Made by a program: the position numbers and the translations under genes. Below, one piece after another: positions 25,046 through 33,958 of a DNA stretch of 64,000 bases. Within the stretch, counting starts at the first letter, position 1. Every line of letters starts with the position of its first letter. The notes below the pieces were generated by a model, which saw only the letters and a list, made by a program, of their open reading frames with translations, did no database searches and was not told where the DNA came from. The stretch covers positions 35,059 through 99,058 of the forward strand of contig CAZSFD010000006.1 in the NCBI GenBank assembly GCA_964606085.1, in the 5' to 3' direction. The DNA comes from CAIQJJ01 sp964606085 (GTDB taxonomy: Bacteria; Chloroflexota; Anaerolineae; Anaerolineales; UBA4823).

Positions 25046-25075
25046 GCTGGTTTGGTTTGGAAACCGCGTTGGCTG

Positions 25076-25147
25076 TTATGCCAACGCCATCACCTGGGCG
25101 CGCGTATGCACATTGATTTGGGCCAGCGATACCGATTGTTTTTGCAT
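25076..25147 (-). CDS. Short ORF (23 aa) in the rsgA leader, possible leader peptide or micro-protein
   Basis: ATG 25147 is preceded by AAAGGAG at ideal spacing and lies about 35 bases after a consensus promoter. The peptide begins MQKQSVSLAQ and ends RAQVMALA, and TAA at 25078-25076 closes it. No run of a single regulatory amino acid is seen, so it is not a classical biosynthetic attenuator. The middle (INVHTRAQ) faintly recalls the end of LuxR-type DNA-binding helices, so a gene remnant is possible. A terminator-type hairpin follows 31 bases later. Confidence 0.5.
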   Translation of the reverse strand: MQKQSVSLAQINVHTRAQVMALA

Positions 25148-25188
25148 ACAACGCACTCCTTTCTATCAAGATGGGTCGAACGGGCAAG

Positions 25189-25218
25189 AGTTTATCACCA
25201 TCACGCGCCAATTGTCAA
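25189..25218 (-). promoter_or_regulatory. Consensus promoter of the rsgA leader
   Basis: On the minus strand: TTGACA (25218-25213), an 18-base spacer and TAAACT (25194-25189). The same hexamers drive the CarH-like gene at 4769-4797. Confidence 0.8.
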
Positions 25219-25289
25219 GCGCAGGCCGCTGAAAACAAAAATTCCAAAATGGATGGAGTACAATACGGGCCGAGGAATCCCCCGTCGTT

Positions 25290-26897
25290 ATGAAAAAATT
25301 CTCCTTTTCCTGGCCGCACCGCGACAACACAATCCCCACCAAAGAAACCCAACTCTTGCGGCTGAACCGGCTGCTGGCCGACCTGGTGCAAAGCAACGAT
25401 CTCACCATCACCTTGCAGGCCATTCTCGAGGCCGTTCAGGTGTCCTTGGCTGGCGATGCCAGCGCGCTCTACCTGCTCGGCGAAGATGGTCGAACGGTGG
25501 TAAAAACACATTTGTATGGCGTAACGGCTGCCTATGCCGACCAGATCGCATCCAATTATCACGGTTTACCCGGCGAAGACCTTTTCCAGACGCGCCAGGC
25601 CATCTGCATCGAGAACACCGCCCACAAAGACCATTATGAGCGCTTACAGTTCGTGCGTCAAAACGGTTGGTTGGCCTTGAGTTTGTTTCCCATCCTGGTC
25701 AAGGAACAGGCCATCGGCGCCATGGTGGTTTACTACCACCAACCCCACCGCGCCAACGAACAGGAACGACAGGTGGGCATGGCGTATGCCTCCATTTCGG
25801 GGATGACCCTGCAAAACGAGCGTTATGCCGCCCAATTGCGCCAGGATGCGCTCAAACTGGAGCAGCGTGTTCAAGCGCGTACGGCTGAACTGCAAATGGC
25901 GAAAGAACGCATCGAAGCGATCTTATCTTCGATGCCCGATGCAATTTTTGTGCTGGAAAAAGAAAAAAAGCTATCGCTGGTCAACCGCGCCGGCCAGGAG
26001 CTGCTGGCCCAGGCGCAAGAAGCCGGCTGCGACCTGTTTGCCGATAATTGGCTGCGCCAGCTTTATGAACAACCTTCCCCCTCAGAGAAAGACGTTGTCC
26101 AGGTGAAAGGGCGCGCCTATCAGGCTTTGGCCTCGCCATTACACGCCAGTGAGCAAGACCAAGGGCAGGTGATCGTGTACCGCGATGTCACGCGCTTCCG
26201 CGAGCTGGATCAACTCAAAACGCAGTTCGTTTCGGATGTTTCGCACGAATTACGCACACCCCTGGCCAACTTGACCCTCTATCTCGATCTACTAGCCAAT
26301 ATCCAGGACCCGGCCCGGCGTGAAAATTACCTCCAGGTTTTGCAGCGCGAAACCAGCCGCCTGACCCGCCTGATCGAAGATTTGCTGACCATTTCACGCC
26401 TGGAGGCCGAACGCGTGCAGATCAACCTCAAAACCCTGGAGGTCAACCGCCTGCTGTCCGAATTAGCCTATGATCGTGGGTTGATGGCTTCAGGCCAGGG
26501 GTTGAAACTGGTCTATGACCCTGGCGAACAATTGCCCCCTGTCCAAACCGATCCGGCATTGCTCAACCAATGTCTCTCGAACTTGCTGACCAATGCCATT
26601 AACTACACACCCCCTGGCGGCCTGGTACGTTTATCCTCTCGGCTGGACGCCGGGCAAAGCGCCTGGCTGCAAATCAGCATCAGCGACAACGGCGTGGGCA
26701 TCTTGCCGGAAGAAATTACCCAGATATTCAACCGTTTCTATCGCGGCGCGGCCAGCCGCCAAACGAACGCGCCGGGAACTGGCCTGGGGCTTTCAATTTC
26801 AAAAGAAATCATCGAACGAATGGGGGGAAGAATAACCGTAGAAAGCACGCCAGGGCAGGGCAGTACGTTTACGATCTGGCTGCCCACGCACTACTGA
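25290..26897 (+). CDS. GAF-PAS sensor histidine kinase
   Basis: This 535-aa soluble kinase has a GAF domain (about residues 20-165), a linker helix (170-205), a PAS domain (205-300), HisKA with the phospho-accepting His in SHELRTPL (about residue 319), and a HATPase_c domain. The N box is LLTNAINYTP, G1 is DNGVGI and G2 GTGLGLSI. There is no membrane segment, so it senses a cytoplasmic signal. No response regulator gene is adjacent, which makes it an orphan. It diverges from the rsgA leader, and the next gene converges. Confidence 0.93.
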   Translation: MKKFSFSWPHRDNTIPTKETQLLRLNRLLADLVQSNDLTITLQAILEAVQVSLAGDASALYLLGEDGRTVVKTHLYGVTAAYADQIASNYHGLPGEDLFQTRQAICIENTAHKDHYERLQFVRQNGWLALSLFPILVKEQAIGAMVVYYHQPHRANEQERQVGMAYASISGMTLQNERYAAQLRQDALKLEQRVQARTAELQMAKERIEAILSSMPDAIFVLEKEKKLSLVNRAGQELLAQAQEAGCDLFADNWLRQLYEQPSPSEKDVVQVKGRAYQALASPLHASEQDQGQVIVYRDVTRFRELDQLKTQFVSDVSHELRTPLANLTLYLDLLANIQDPARRENYLQVLQRETSRLTRLIEDLLTISRLEAERVQINLKTLEVNRLLSELAYDRGLMASGQGLKLVYDPGEQLPPVQTDPALLNQCLSNLLTNAINYTPPGGLVRLSSRLDAGQSAWLQISISDNGVGILPEEITQIFNRFYRGAASRQTNAPGTGLGLSISKEIIERMGGRITVESTPGQGSTFTIWLPTHY

Positions 26898-26918
26898 CCC
26901 AACCGCTTGCCCCCAAAA

Positions 26919-27980
26919 TCAAGTCCCCTGCTCCCACGACTGCCAGGCGATCATCAGCGAGCGTTGCAAAGCCTGGCACTCTTCAGCAGGCAAAAAGCAG
27001 CCACACGCCGCGGCCATCACGCGCTCGCGCAGCGCATCCAACGACAACCCCCCAGTTTTTTCGCAAGCCAACTTATATTCATCGCTCAGGCGAATTTGTG
27101 AAACGCTCGGATCGTCCGTGTTGAGCGTGACATTCAAGCCATCTTCCAGCATTTGCACGATGGGGTGTTCAGCCTGCGGCGCAACGACGCCCGATTGGTA
27201 ATTGCTGGTGATACACACCTCGAACAGCGTGCCGCGCTCGCGCGCCAGGGCGACCACACGCGGGTCTTCCACCACGCGCACGCCATGCCCGATGCGTTCA
27301 GCATCGAAGTGCAAAATCGCATCCGACACATTTGCCGAACCACCCCACTCCCCGGCATGGATGGTCATACGCAGCCCGGCCTGGCGCGCTTCGCGGAAAA
27401 TGGGCGCAAAGGGCAGGGCCGCATGATCCGCTTCGCTGCCGGCTAAATCGAGGCCGATGATGCCGTTGCCGCGCCGTTCGGAGGCCAGCAGGGCCACCTG
27501 TTCGGCCAGTTCCAGGCTTTCATGGCGGTTGACACTGGCGATCAGGCGCACCTGAATGCCAGTATCCTCCTCACCCTGGCGTGTTGCTTCGCAAACCCAA
27601 TCCATCACCGCCGCCAGTGAGAAGCCCTGGGCTTTGCTCAGGGCCACTGGGGTAAAGCGCAGTTCCATGTAGCGCACGTTATCTTTGGCGGCGTCTTCGA
27701 TGGCCTCGCGGGTAATGCGGTTGATCACCTCGGGTGAGCGGTAGAACAGGCGCAGCGTCTCAAATTTGGAGAGGAAATTTTGGAACGTATACGGTTCCTG
27801 TTTGTTCACCTGCACCAGCGAACGCAACTGCCCCGTGCTGGAGACATCCAACCCGTGGGCGCGGCCCACTTCGATCATCGTATTCAGGCGCAAAGAGCCT
27901 TCCAGATGGCGGTGAAGCTCAACCTTCGGGATGGCCTGGTAAAAGGATGGGTGACGGGTGGGGAGTGGTGCGCGTTTCAC
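26919..27980 (-). CDS. add: Adenosine deaminase
   Basis: Adenosine deaminase converts adenosine to inosine in purine salvage. The zinc-ligand motif HRHLEG is near the N-terminus, HAGEWG carries the catalytic Glu and His, ERIGHGVRV the next His, and NTDDPSVS the metal-binding Asp. The frame opens at a TTG (28028). I prefer GTG 27980, giving 353 aa, because the family begins close to the KVELHRH strand and the longer extension is unstructured. The first motif reads RH where many homologues have LH, which is tolerated. It is probably a single-gene unit between two unrelated operons. Confidence 0.9.
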   Translation of the reverse strand: MKRAPLPTRHPSFYQAIPKVELHRHLEGSLRLNTMIEVGRAHGLDVSSTGQLRSLVQVNKQEPYTFQNFLSKFETLRLFYRSPEVINRITREAIEDAAKDNVRYMELRFTPVALSKAQGFSLAAVMDWVCEATRQGEEDTGIQVRLIASVNRHESLELAEQVALLASERRGNGIIGLDLAGSEADHAALPFAPIFREARQAGLRMTIHAGEWGGSANVSDAILHFDAERIGHGVRVVEDPRVVALARERGTLFEVCITSNYQSGVVAPQAEHPIVQMLEDGLNVTLNTDDPSVSQIRLSDEYKLACEKTGGLSLDALRERVMAAACGCFLPAEECQALQRSLMIAWQSWEQGT

Positions 27981-28039
27981 GGGGGGATCAGCCTTGTTCT
28001 GATGGGTGGATTTTACCACGCGGCGCAAGTCAACCGGCG

Positions 28040-29191
28040 TTATGGCTCGAAGGTCACTTCTACCGTCATGCCCCAGCGCAGACGGGGATCGGGGTCGATC
28101 AGCAGGATGCGCGTTTCATACGTCACATCGCCCGATTTTTCGGCGTACCATTGGGCAATCGTCTCGACCGTGCCGACCATCTCCAGTTCGGCGATGGCAT
28201 CGGGGGTGACGATGACCGATTGGCCTTCTTGGATGTCCACCACTTCATTTTCGGTCAGGTCCTTGGTTTCCACATACCAGGCCGAGAAATCGGCCAGCAC
28301 CATCACCACCTGGTTGGGCAGGGCTTCCTGGCCTTTGGAGATGCTGATCTTGACAATCGTGCCGGCGAAGGGCGCTTTCAGGTCGAGGTTGGCCAGGGCG
28401 GCTTCGGCGGCGGCGAGTTGGGCGTTGGCGTGATCCAGGCGGGCCTGGGCCAGAGCCAGGTCATCGGGGTCGGGGCCGTTGGCGCGGGCGTCGCGGGTGA
28501 GGATGGCGTCGTCGAGGGCGGCCTGGGCCAGGTCGAGCTGACCTTTGGCGGCCTCGCGGTTGTTCAGCAGGCGGTCGTAGTCGCGCAGGGCGGCGTCATA
28601 TTGATCTTGCGCCTCGTCGAGATCGTCCTGGGCATTTTTGCGGTCAGTGTTGTCGCGGTCGAGCGATTCGTATTTGGCGAACTCATCTTCGGCGTCTTCG
28701 AGGTCATCTTGAGCGTTTTCTTTGCTCACCTGGGCGTCGTCAATCTCCTGTTGGTAGTCATCGGTGTCGAAATCTTCGTACGTTTCCTGGGCCTGGAGCA
28801 GCGCTTCGCGGGCCTGGGTAACGGCCAGTGCGGCGTCGGCGTAGGCCAGGTCGGCCTTGTCGTTGAGATCGTCTAAGGCCTGCTGCGCCTGGGTGCGTTC
28901 AAGCTGCGCCGCGGCCACCTGGGCTTCGTAGGTCTCGCGGTCGCCGAGGCGCGCCAGCACCTGCCCGGCAGTCACCTCATCGCCCTCGGCCACCAAAATC
29001 TCGGCCACCTGGCCGGGGGCGGTGAAGAACAGGCTGGCGTCATCTTGCGGCACCACCCGCCCCTCCACCACCGTCCCGCCTGTAGACGTGACCGGGACAT
29101 AGGTGGGTGTTGGCGCGGCTGCGCCGGGCAGTCTGTCGCAGCCGGTCAACAATAAAATAATCATCAAACTGAGAATGAAAATGTGTTTCAT
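28040..29191 (-). CDS. Lipoprotein HlyD/MacA-type adaptor of an ABC exporter
   Basis: The N-terminus is a lipoprotein signal (LLLTGCDRLP, lipid on the Cys near residue 18). A split biotinyl-lipoyl domain flanks a long, Asp/Glu/Gln-rich coiled coil (about residues 95-250, including YQQEIDDAQVSKENAQDDL). A beta-barrel region follows (APFAGTIVKISISKGQEA, then WYVETKDLTENEVV). It is the last gene of an operon with a FtsX/MacB-like permease and two ATPases. In a monoderm-like cell envelope it would sit on the outer face of the membrane and bridge substrate to the permease. There is no TolC-type gene nearby. The coiled coil is unusually acidic. Confidence 0.88.
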   Translation of the reverse strand: MKHIFILSLMIILLLTGCDRLPGAAAPTPTYVPVTSTGGTVVEGRVVPQDDASLFFTAPGQVAEILVAEGDEVTAGQVLARLGDRETYEAQVAAAQLERTQAQQALDDLNDKADLAYADAALAVTQAREALLQAQETYEDFDTDDYQQEIDDAQVSKENAQDDLEDAEDEFAKYESLDRDNTDRKNAQDDLDEAQDQYDAALRDYDRLLNNREAAKGQLDLAQAALDDAILTRDARANGPDPDDLALAQARLDHANAQLAAAEAALANLDLKAPFAGTIVKISISKGQEALPNQVVMVLADFSAWYVETKDLTENEVVDIQEGQSVIVTPDAIAELEMVGTVETIAQWYAEKSGDVTYETRILLIDPDPRLRWGMTVEVTFEP

Positions 29192-29230
29192 GAAATGTTC
29201 TCCTTAATGTAGCGAGCGTGATGCGTGATG

Positions 29231-29273
29231 CGTGTGTGAAGGTTTCAACCTTCAACCTTGTAACCTTCCAACC
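29231..29273 (-). repeat. Degenerate heptamer repeat (TTCAACC/TTCCAACC)
   Basis: TTCAACC-TTCAACC-TTGTAACC-TTCCAACC lies between the permease and adaptor genes on the plus strand. It is another member of the heptamer/octamer class. Confidence 0.65.
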
Positions 29274-29276
29274 CGC

Positions 29277-31715
29277 TCACTCATACGCCAACACCTCGCG
29301 GATCGTCAACCGGCTGGCGTTGCGCGCCGGGCCGACGCTGGCTAATACCGACAGCACCAGCACCACGCCCAGCCACAAAAACACGCCCAACGGCGTAAAC
29401 GTGAATTCGGCGGCCACGCCAAACAGCGCCAGGTTGATCGCATTCGACATCAGCGAACTGATCGGCAGTGAGAGCAGCGTGCCCAACACCCAGCTCATCA
29501 GGCCGATCAACACGCCTTCGACCATCACCAGGTCAATCACGGCCCGGTCAGAAGCGCCGATGGCGCGGATGATGCCGATTTCACGCGTGCGTTCGAGCAC
29601 GTTCATGCTCAGCGTGCCGGTGAGGCCAATGCTGCCGACGAGGGCGATCAGCAGGGCCATAATCATCAGGAAGAAGGTGAGGATGTTCAGGCCGTCGGCG
29701 GTGGTATCGGTGAGCGACTGCCCGGCTTCCACTTCGGCCACATCGTAGCCCCTGGCCTCCAGCGCCTGCTCAGCCGCCCGGCCGAGGGCCTTTTGCTCGT
29801 CGAGGCTCAGGTTGGCGCGGTCGGCGGTGATGCGGTAGATGTTGGAGCGGTTTTTCTGGTGGATCACATCGGACAGGTATTCGTAGGTGGTGTAGCCCAG
29901 GTAGCCGCCGCTCTTGCCGCTGAGTTGGAAGAAACCCACCACGGTTAAATCTTCTTCTTCACCCAAAATCTTGACGCGGATGGTGTCGCCCAGTTGCAAA
30001 TCGGGGAAGGTTTCGCGGAAGCGCTCGTTGAGCGTCACCGCGGCCTGGTCGCCGGGGATCAGCCAGCGGCCTTCGAGCCGGGATGGATCGGGGTTGACCA
30101 GCGGGCTGCCGCCGGGCGGGGCCAGGAAGCGCACCATCTCGCCGGAAGAGCCGTCGGGCATCACCAGCTCGCCAGCGGTAGCGGCCCAGGCTTCCACGCC
30201 GCCCACGCCCGGCACGCTGCGCAGCAAATCTTCTATCTCTGCGATGCGGTAGGTGCTTTTGAGCGTCAGGTTGACATCGGCAGTAAAGTAGCGCCCGATG
30301 CTGGCGATGTAGTTGGTCAGTGAACGCTGCACGTTGAAGGTGCCGATGAAGATGGCCCCGCCGAGGGTGAGCGTGAGCAAGGTGAGGAACAGGCGGCTTT
30401 TGCGGCGGAAGGTGTTGCGCAGCGAGAGCATGGTGGGCCGCGACAGGCCGCGGATGCGTTGCAGCGTGCGGGTTGTCCAATCGTGCGGGTCGGGCGGATT
30501 GGCCTGGCTGTAGCCGCTCATCGCTTCGACGGCGGATACGCGTGTGCCCTGGATGATGGGGAGGATGGCGGCGGCTTGCGGCACCACCAGGGCGATGATC
30601 AGTTGAATGCCGATCACCGGCGGGACGATGCGAAACCCCTGTAACTGGGTGTTGATGGCGGTCGAGAACAGGTCGAGCAAAGCATAGGCGGCCTGGCTGG
30701 AGAGCGGCAGGGCGATGAAAAACGCTACCACGCCAAAGATGAAAATTTGCAGCATGTAAATGCCGATGATCTGCCCGCGGCGAGCGCCCACCATCTTCAT
30801 CACGCCAATCTGGTGTACCTGCTGGTTGAGCAGCGCCGACAGGGTGTTGGTGATCAGAAAGGCGCTCAGGAACATCACCAGGAAGCCCAGCAGCGCCAGC
30901 ACCGCCGAAATCGCGTCTACGTAGACGCGGTTGGGGTGGTTATCGGAGGCGCGCGCTACGGTGCTGTAAACGATAGCGCCGCTGCCCTCCACGGCATCGC
31001 TGACGCGGTTGGAGACGGCGCGAATGTGGTCGAGATCGGTATCGTCGCCGGTGACGGTGACGTAGAGCAGGTTGAGTTCGTTGGGCTGGCCGAGCCATTC
31101 GGCGGTGTCGAGCGTGATGTAGCCCTGGATGGGGGCCAGGAAGAAGCCGCCGCCGCCGGTCGCGCCGATGGTCTGGTCGTTGGTGACGCCGCTGATGGGC
31201 ATCTGGCGCAGGCGGCCGCCGGGCAGTTCAATGTCCATCACGCGTTGCCCGTTGGCGTTCCATTCCAGCGGCAGGTCGCCCTGCTTGTAGGCATCCACGG
31301 CGGCCTGGCGGTTGGCGGGCGGCCATACGCCTTCGATCAGCCGCACGCGGTTGATTTGTTGCTCGTCAATCTCAGGAAAAGCCTGAAATTCGATGCTTTT
31401 CCACTCGCCGCTGGCCGAACGCACCCGCAGCGAGAACGAGCGCACCCCTTCGGCCAACGCCACGCCCTCCAGTTTGCGCACGCGTTCTACCAAATCCTGG
31501 TCGAAGGCATCGGCAAAGACGAGGATATTGGCCGGGTTGACGGCGCGATAGCCGGTTTCCATGTCTTCGCGGTTGATGATCAGCATATTCATGATCAGCC
31601 CCACGGCAAACAGGCCAACGGTGATCGAGGCGACCACCAAAAACGTGCGCACCTTGTTGCCCCACAGGTCAGTGAGAACCTTCTTCCAGCGGGGGCGCAT
31701 GGGCGGGCGGATCAT
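29277..31715 (-). CDS. FtsX/MacB-like ABC transporter permease (two FtsX domains)
   Basis: The protein has 812 residues when started at ATG 31715, which overlaps the stop of the upstream ATPase gene by four bases (ATGA); a GTG at 31727 is the alternative. One membrane span near the N-terminus (VRTFLVVASITVGLFAVGLIM, quoted here in part) is followed by an extracytoplasmic MacB-type domain, three spans (about 265-385), a second extracytoplasmic domain, and three final spans (about 680-800). This is the long, two-halved type of permease rather than the short MacB. It works with the two ATPases upstream and the lipoprotein adaptor downstream. Substrate is unknown; lipids, peptides and antibiotics are typical. 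Confidence 0.87.
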   Translation of the reverse strand: MIRPPMRPRWKKVLTDLWGNKVRTFLVVASITVGLFAVGLIMNMLIINREDMETGYRAVNPANILVFADAFDQDLVERVRKLEGVALAEGVRSFSLRVRSASGEWKSIEFQAFPEIDEQQINRVRLIEGVWPPANRQAAVDAYKQGDLPLEWNANGQRVMDIELPGGRLRQMPISGVTNDQTIGATGGGGFFLAPIQGYITLDTAEWLGQPNELNLLYVTVTGDDTDLDHIRAVSNRVSDAVEGSGAIVYSTVARASDNHPNRVYVDAISAVLALLGFLVMFLSAFLITNTLSALLNQQVHQIGVMKMVGARRGQIIGIYMLQIFIFGVVAFFIALPLSSQAAYALLDLFSTAINTQLQGFRIVPPVIGIQLIIALVVPQAAAILPIIQGTRVSAVEAMSGYSQANPPDPHDWTTRTLQRIRGLSRPTMLSLRNTFRRKSRLFLTLLTLTLGGAIFIGTFNVQRSLTNYIASIGRYFTADVNLTLKSTYRIAEIEDLLRSVPGVGGVEAWAATAGELVMPDGSSGEMVRFLAPPGGSPLVNPDPSRLEGRWLIPGDQAAVTLNERFRETFPDLQLGDTIRVKILGEEEDLTVVGFFQLSGKSGGYLGYTTYEYLSDVIHQKNRSNIYRITADRANLSLDEQKALGRAAEQALEARGYDVAEVEAGQSLTDTTADGLNILTFFLMIMALLIALVGSIGLTGTLSMNVLERTREIGIIRAIGASDRAVIDLVMVEGVLIGLMSWVLGTLLSLPISSLMSNAINLALFGVAAEFTFTPLGVFLWLGVVLVLSVLASVGPARNASRLTIREVLAYE

Positions 31716-32914
31716 CGCCACCGCCACCAGCGCGGGCGGGTTTTACGGGGCGGTTCGGCGGCCTGGGGCTGCGCTTGGGGTTGGGCGGGCGGGCGGGCTT
31801 TGACCGCTGGCATGGCGCACAAGGCGGCGCTGCGCTGTTGTGCGGCATCGCGCAGGGCGTTCTCAGCGCCGGGGTTCTGCCCCAACCACTGGCTGAACTG
31901 GCCGAGGGTGACGCACAACATCTCCACCGGCCCGGCGGCTTGCAGGGTGAGATCGCAATCTTCGGTTTCGAGCATGTCGAGCTGGCTGAAATACTGCCCT
32001 GCCGCCAGCATTCCCACGGCTTGAGCGTTTTTGCCGCGCCCCTGGCGCAGCACTTCCACCTGGCCTTGCTGAACGATGTAGAGGCCTTCGTCGAGGGCGG
32101 CCTGGCGGGCGATCACGTCGCCGGGGTCGTAGCGGCGAGGGGTGACCAGTTTGGTGAGTTGCAGCATTTGGGGGTGGGTGAGGATGTGCAGGGCTTCGGC
32201 TACGCGTTCGTGGACCAGTTCGCCGTCGGCGATGAGGATACGCCGGGCGGCGCGGCGGGCCAGCGTGGGGTCGTGGGTGACGATCAAAATCGTCTTGCCC
32301 TGGGCGGCCAGGTCGGCGAAAATCTTCAACACAATTTCGGCGGTACGCGAATCGAGGTTGCCGGTGGGTTCATCGGCGACGATGATGGGCGGGTCGTTGG
32401 CGAGGGCGCGGGCGATGGCGGCGATCTGCTGCTGGCCGCCAGAGAGCGCGGCGGGGAGCTTATCGGCCATCTCTTCGAGGTCGAGCAGGCGCAGCAGGGC
32501 ATGGGCGTGTTCTTCGCGTTCGGCCTGCGGGTAGGCGTTGGCGTAATCCATGGCCAGCAGGATGTTTTCGAGGATGCTCAGGGTGGGCAGCAGTTGGAAG
32601 AACTGGAAGACAATCCCCAGGGCCTTGCCGCGCCAGACGGCCAACTGGCCTTCGTTCATGCGGTGCAGGTGGGCGTTCTCCACGCGCACCGCGCCCGAGG
32701 TGGGGTGGTCTATGCCGGTGAGCATGTTGAGCAGGGTGGATTTGCCGCTGCCCGATTTGCCCATGATGGCGGCGAAATCGCCGCGCCCAAAGGTGAGATT
32801 GATGCCTTTGAGGGCGTGGTATTCGCCGGCTGAGGTCTTGAAGATTTTATGCACATCCTTCAATTCGATCAGCGGGGCTGCGGGCGGGGCGAGGGAGATG
32901 GTGGGGTATTGCAT
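31712..32914 (-). CDS. ABC ATPase fused to a cyclic-nucleotide-binding domain
   Basis: Residues 15-235 are a LolD/MacB-type nucleotide-binding domain: GKSGSGKSTLLN (Walker A), LSGGQQQ (signature), IIVADEP (Walker B), THD (H loop). Residues 245-345 are a cNMP/CRP-type cupin domain (LVTPRRYDPGDVIARQ, then LYIVQQGQVEVLRQGRG, then GQYFSQLDMLETEDCDLT). A Pro/Gln-rich basic tail ends in RWWRWR. The fusion suggests cyclic-nucleotide control of transport. The usual phosphate-binding cassette FGE-x10-RSA is poorly conserved here, so ligand binding must be tested. It shares operon edges (1-base and 4-base overlaps) with the partner ATPase and the permease. Confidence 0.88.
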   Translation of the reverse strand: MQYPTISLAPPAAPLIELKDVHKIFKTSAGEYHALKGINLTFGRGDFAAIMGKSGSGKSTLLNMLTGIDHPTSGAVRVENAHLHRMNEGQLAVWRGKALGIVFQFFQLLPTLSILENILLAMDYANAYPQAEREEHAHALLRLLDLEEMADKLPAALSGGQQQIAAIARALANDPPIIVADEPTGNLDSRTAEIVLKIFADLAAQGKTILIVTHDPTLARRAARRILIADGELVHERVAEALHILTHPQMLQLTKLVTPRRYDPGDVIARQAALDEGLYIVQQGQVEVLRQGRGKNAQAVGMLAAGQYFSQLDMLETEDCDLTLQAAGPVEMLCVTLGQFSQWLGQNPGAENALRDAAQQRSAALCAMPAVKARPPAQPQAQPQAAEPPRKTRPRWWRWR

Positions 32915-33633
32915 TACAATGCTTCAAACTGCGGCTGGTCAGTAATTTGACCGTCGGCGAGCCAGATGACGCGCGAATAGCGGTCGAAAAAGCTGGGGTC
33001 GTGCGAGACCATCAAGATGGTTTTGCCCTGGCGCACGAGGTCTTCAAAGATGCAGAAGATGACCTCGGCGGTGGCGGAATCAAGCCGCCCGGTGGGTTCG
33101 TCGGCGATGAGGATGGGCGGGTCGTTGGCGAGGGCGCGAGCGATGGCCACGCGTTGCTGCTGGCCGCCCGAAATATCGGCGGGGAGCTTGTGGGCGTGGG
33201 CTTCGAGTTCGACGGCGCGCAGCAATTGCATGGCCCGGTCGGGGCTGCGCAGGGGACGGTAGACGCCAGCGAAATCCATCGCCATCATCACGTTATCGAG
33301 TAATGAAAGCGTGGGCATCAGTTGAAAGGACTGAAAAATCACCCCGATATTGACGCCGCGCCACCTGGCAGCCTGGTCTTCGCTGAGCTGGTGTACGGCC
33401 ACATCGCCGATCCAGATTTCGCCGGAGGTCAGGTGGTCTACGCCGGTCAGCAGGTTGACCATCGTACTCTTGCCCGCCCCCGATTTACCCAGCACGCCGA
33501 CAAACTCGCCGGGATAGATTTCGGCGTTGATGCCTTTGAGCGCCAAAAAATCGCCAGCGGGGGTTTTGTAGGCTTTGACCACCTGTTGCAGGTTGATCAG
33601 GGGTTGGGTGGAAATGAAGGGGGAGGGAGGCAT
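32914..33633 (-). CDS. ABC transporter ATP-binding protein (MacB/LolD type)
   Basis: This is a plain nucleotide-binding domain of 239 aa: GKSGAGKSTMVN (Walker A), ISGGQQQRVAIARAL (signature and helix), ILIADEP (Walker B), SHD (H loop). It is the first gene of the operon, and the stop codon overlaps the ATG of the ATPase/cNMP fusion by one base. With two different ATPases for one two-halved permease, the transporter is probably heteromeric. A -10-like TATAAT lies on this strand at 33696-33691, followed by a degenerate heptamer array in the leader. Confidence 0.93.
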   Translation of the reverse strand: MPPSPFISTQPLINLQQVVKAYKTPAGDFLALKGINAEIYPGEFVGVLGKSGAGKSTMVNLLTGVDHLTSGEIWIGDVAVHQLSEDQAARWRGVNIGVIFQSFQLMPTLSLLDNVMMAMDFAGVYRPLRSPDRAMQLLRAVELEAHAHKLPADISGGQQQRVAIARALANDPPILIADEPTGRLDSATAEVIFCIFEDLVRQGKTILMVSHDPSFFDRYSRVIWLADGQITDQPQFEAL

Positions 33634-33640
33634 GACAGAA

Positions 33641-33671
33641 AATCAGCAATCAAAAATCGAAAATCAGCAAT
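33641..33671 (-). repeat. Degenerate heptamer array (AATCNNN, about 4.4 copies)
   Basis: On the plus strand the units read AATCAGC, AATCAAA, AATCGAA, AATCAGC and AAT in exact 7-base register. The array forms the untranslated leader of the ABC operon. Confidence 0.75.
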
Positions 33672-33748
33672 GGGGGTGCCCCGTGGGGCAATTATAGCAC
33701 CGGCATTTGGCGCAGGATGCCGCCGGACAGAAATGATAGCAGAGGATT

Positions 33749-33958
33749 GTGCAGAATTTGTGGAGAAGTGATTGCGCGGCTTTGCAGTTGATCCTCTACC
33801 AAAAGCGCCTGCCGAATGGCAAGCGCCGGATTATGGAAGTGTTCGAGTTGTGCGGACTGCAAGATGGGCGCTACCTGCTGCAACCCCTGATGCGCTACGA
33901 CGCCGAAAGCGACACGATGCGCTTAACCGGCGTGCAACCGACCTGGCAAGCCGAATAA
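33749..33958 (+). pseudogene. C-terminal relic of a CpaF/VirB11-type secretion ATPase
   Basis: About 60 residues (LQLILYQKRLPNGKRRIMEV, then PLMRYD) look like the end of a CpaF-like ATPase, where the last strand and the PLF/MRYD motif are conserved. The Walker motifs and the rest of the gene are absent, and no secretion or pilus genes lie nearby. The stop codon sits where an MntP-like fragment on the other strand also ends. I read it as a leftover of a deletion, with moderate confidence in the family. Confidence 0.5.

Noticed and set aside
24506..25639. A 377-codon plus-strand frame over the rsgA 5' half and leader
   Set aside because: It crosses the hairpins and promoter, opposes rsgA, and overlaps the histidine kinase gene in another frame.
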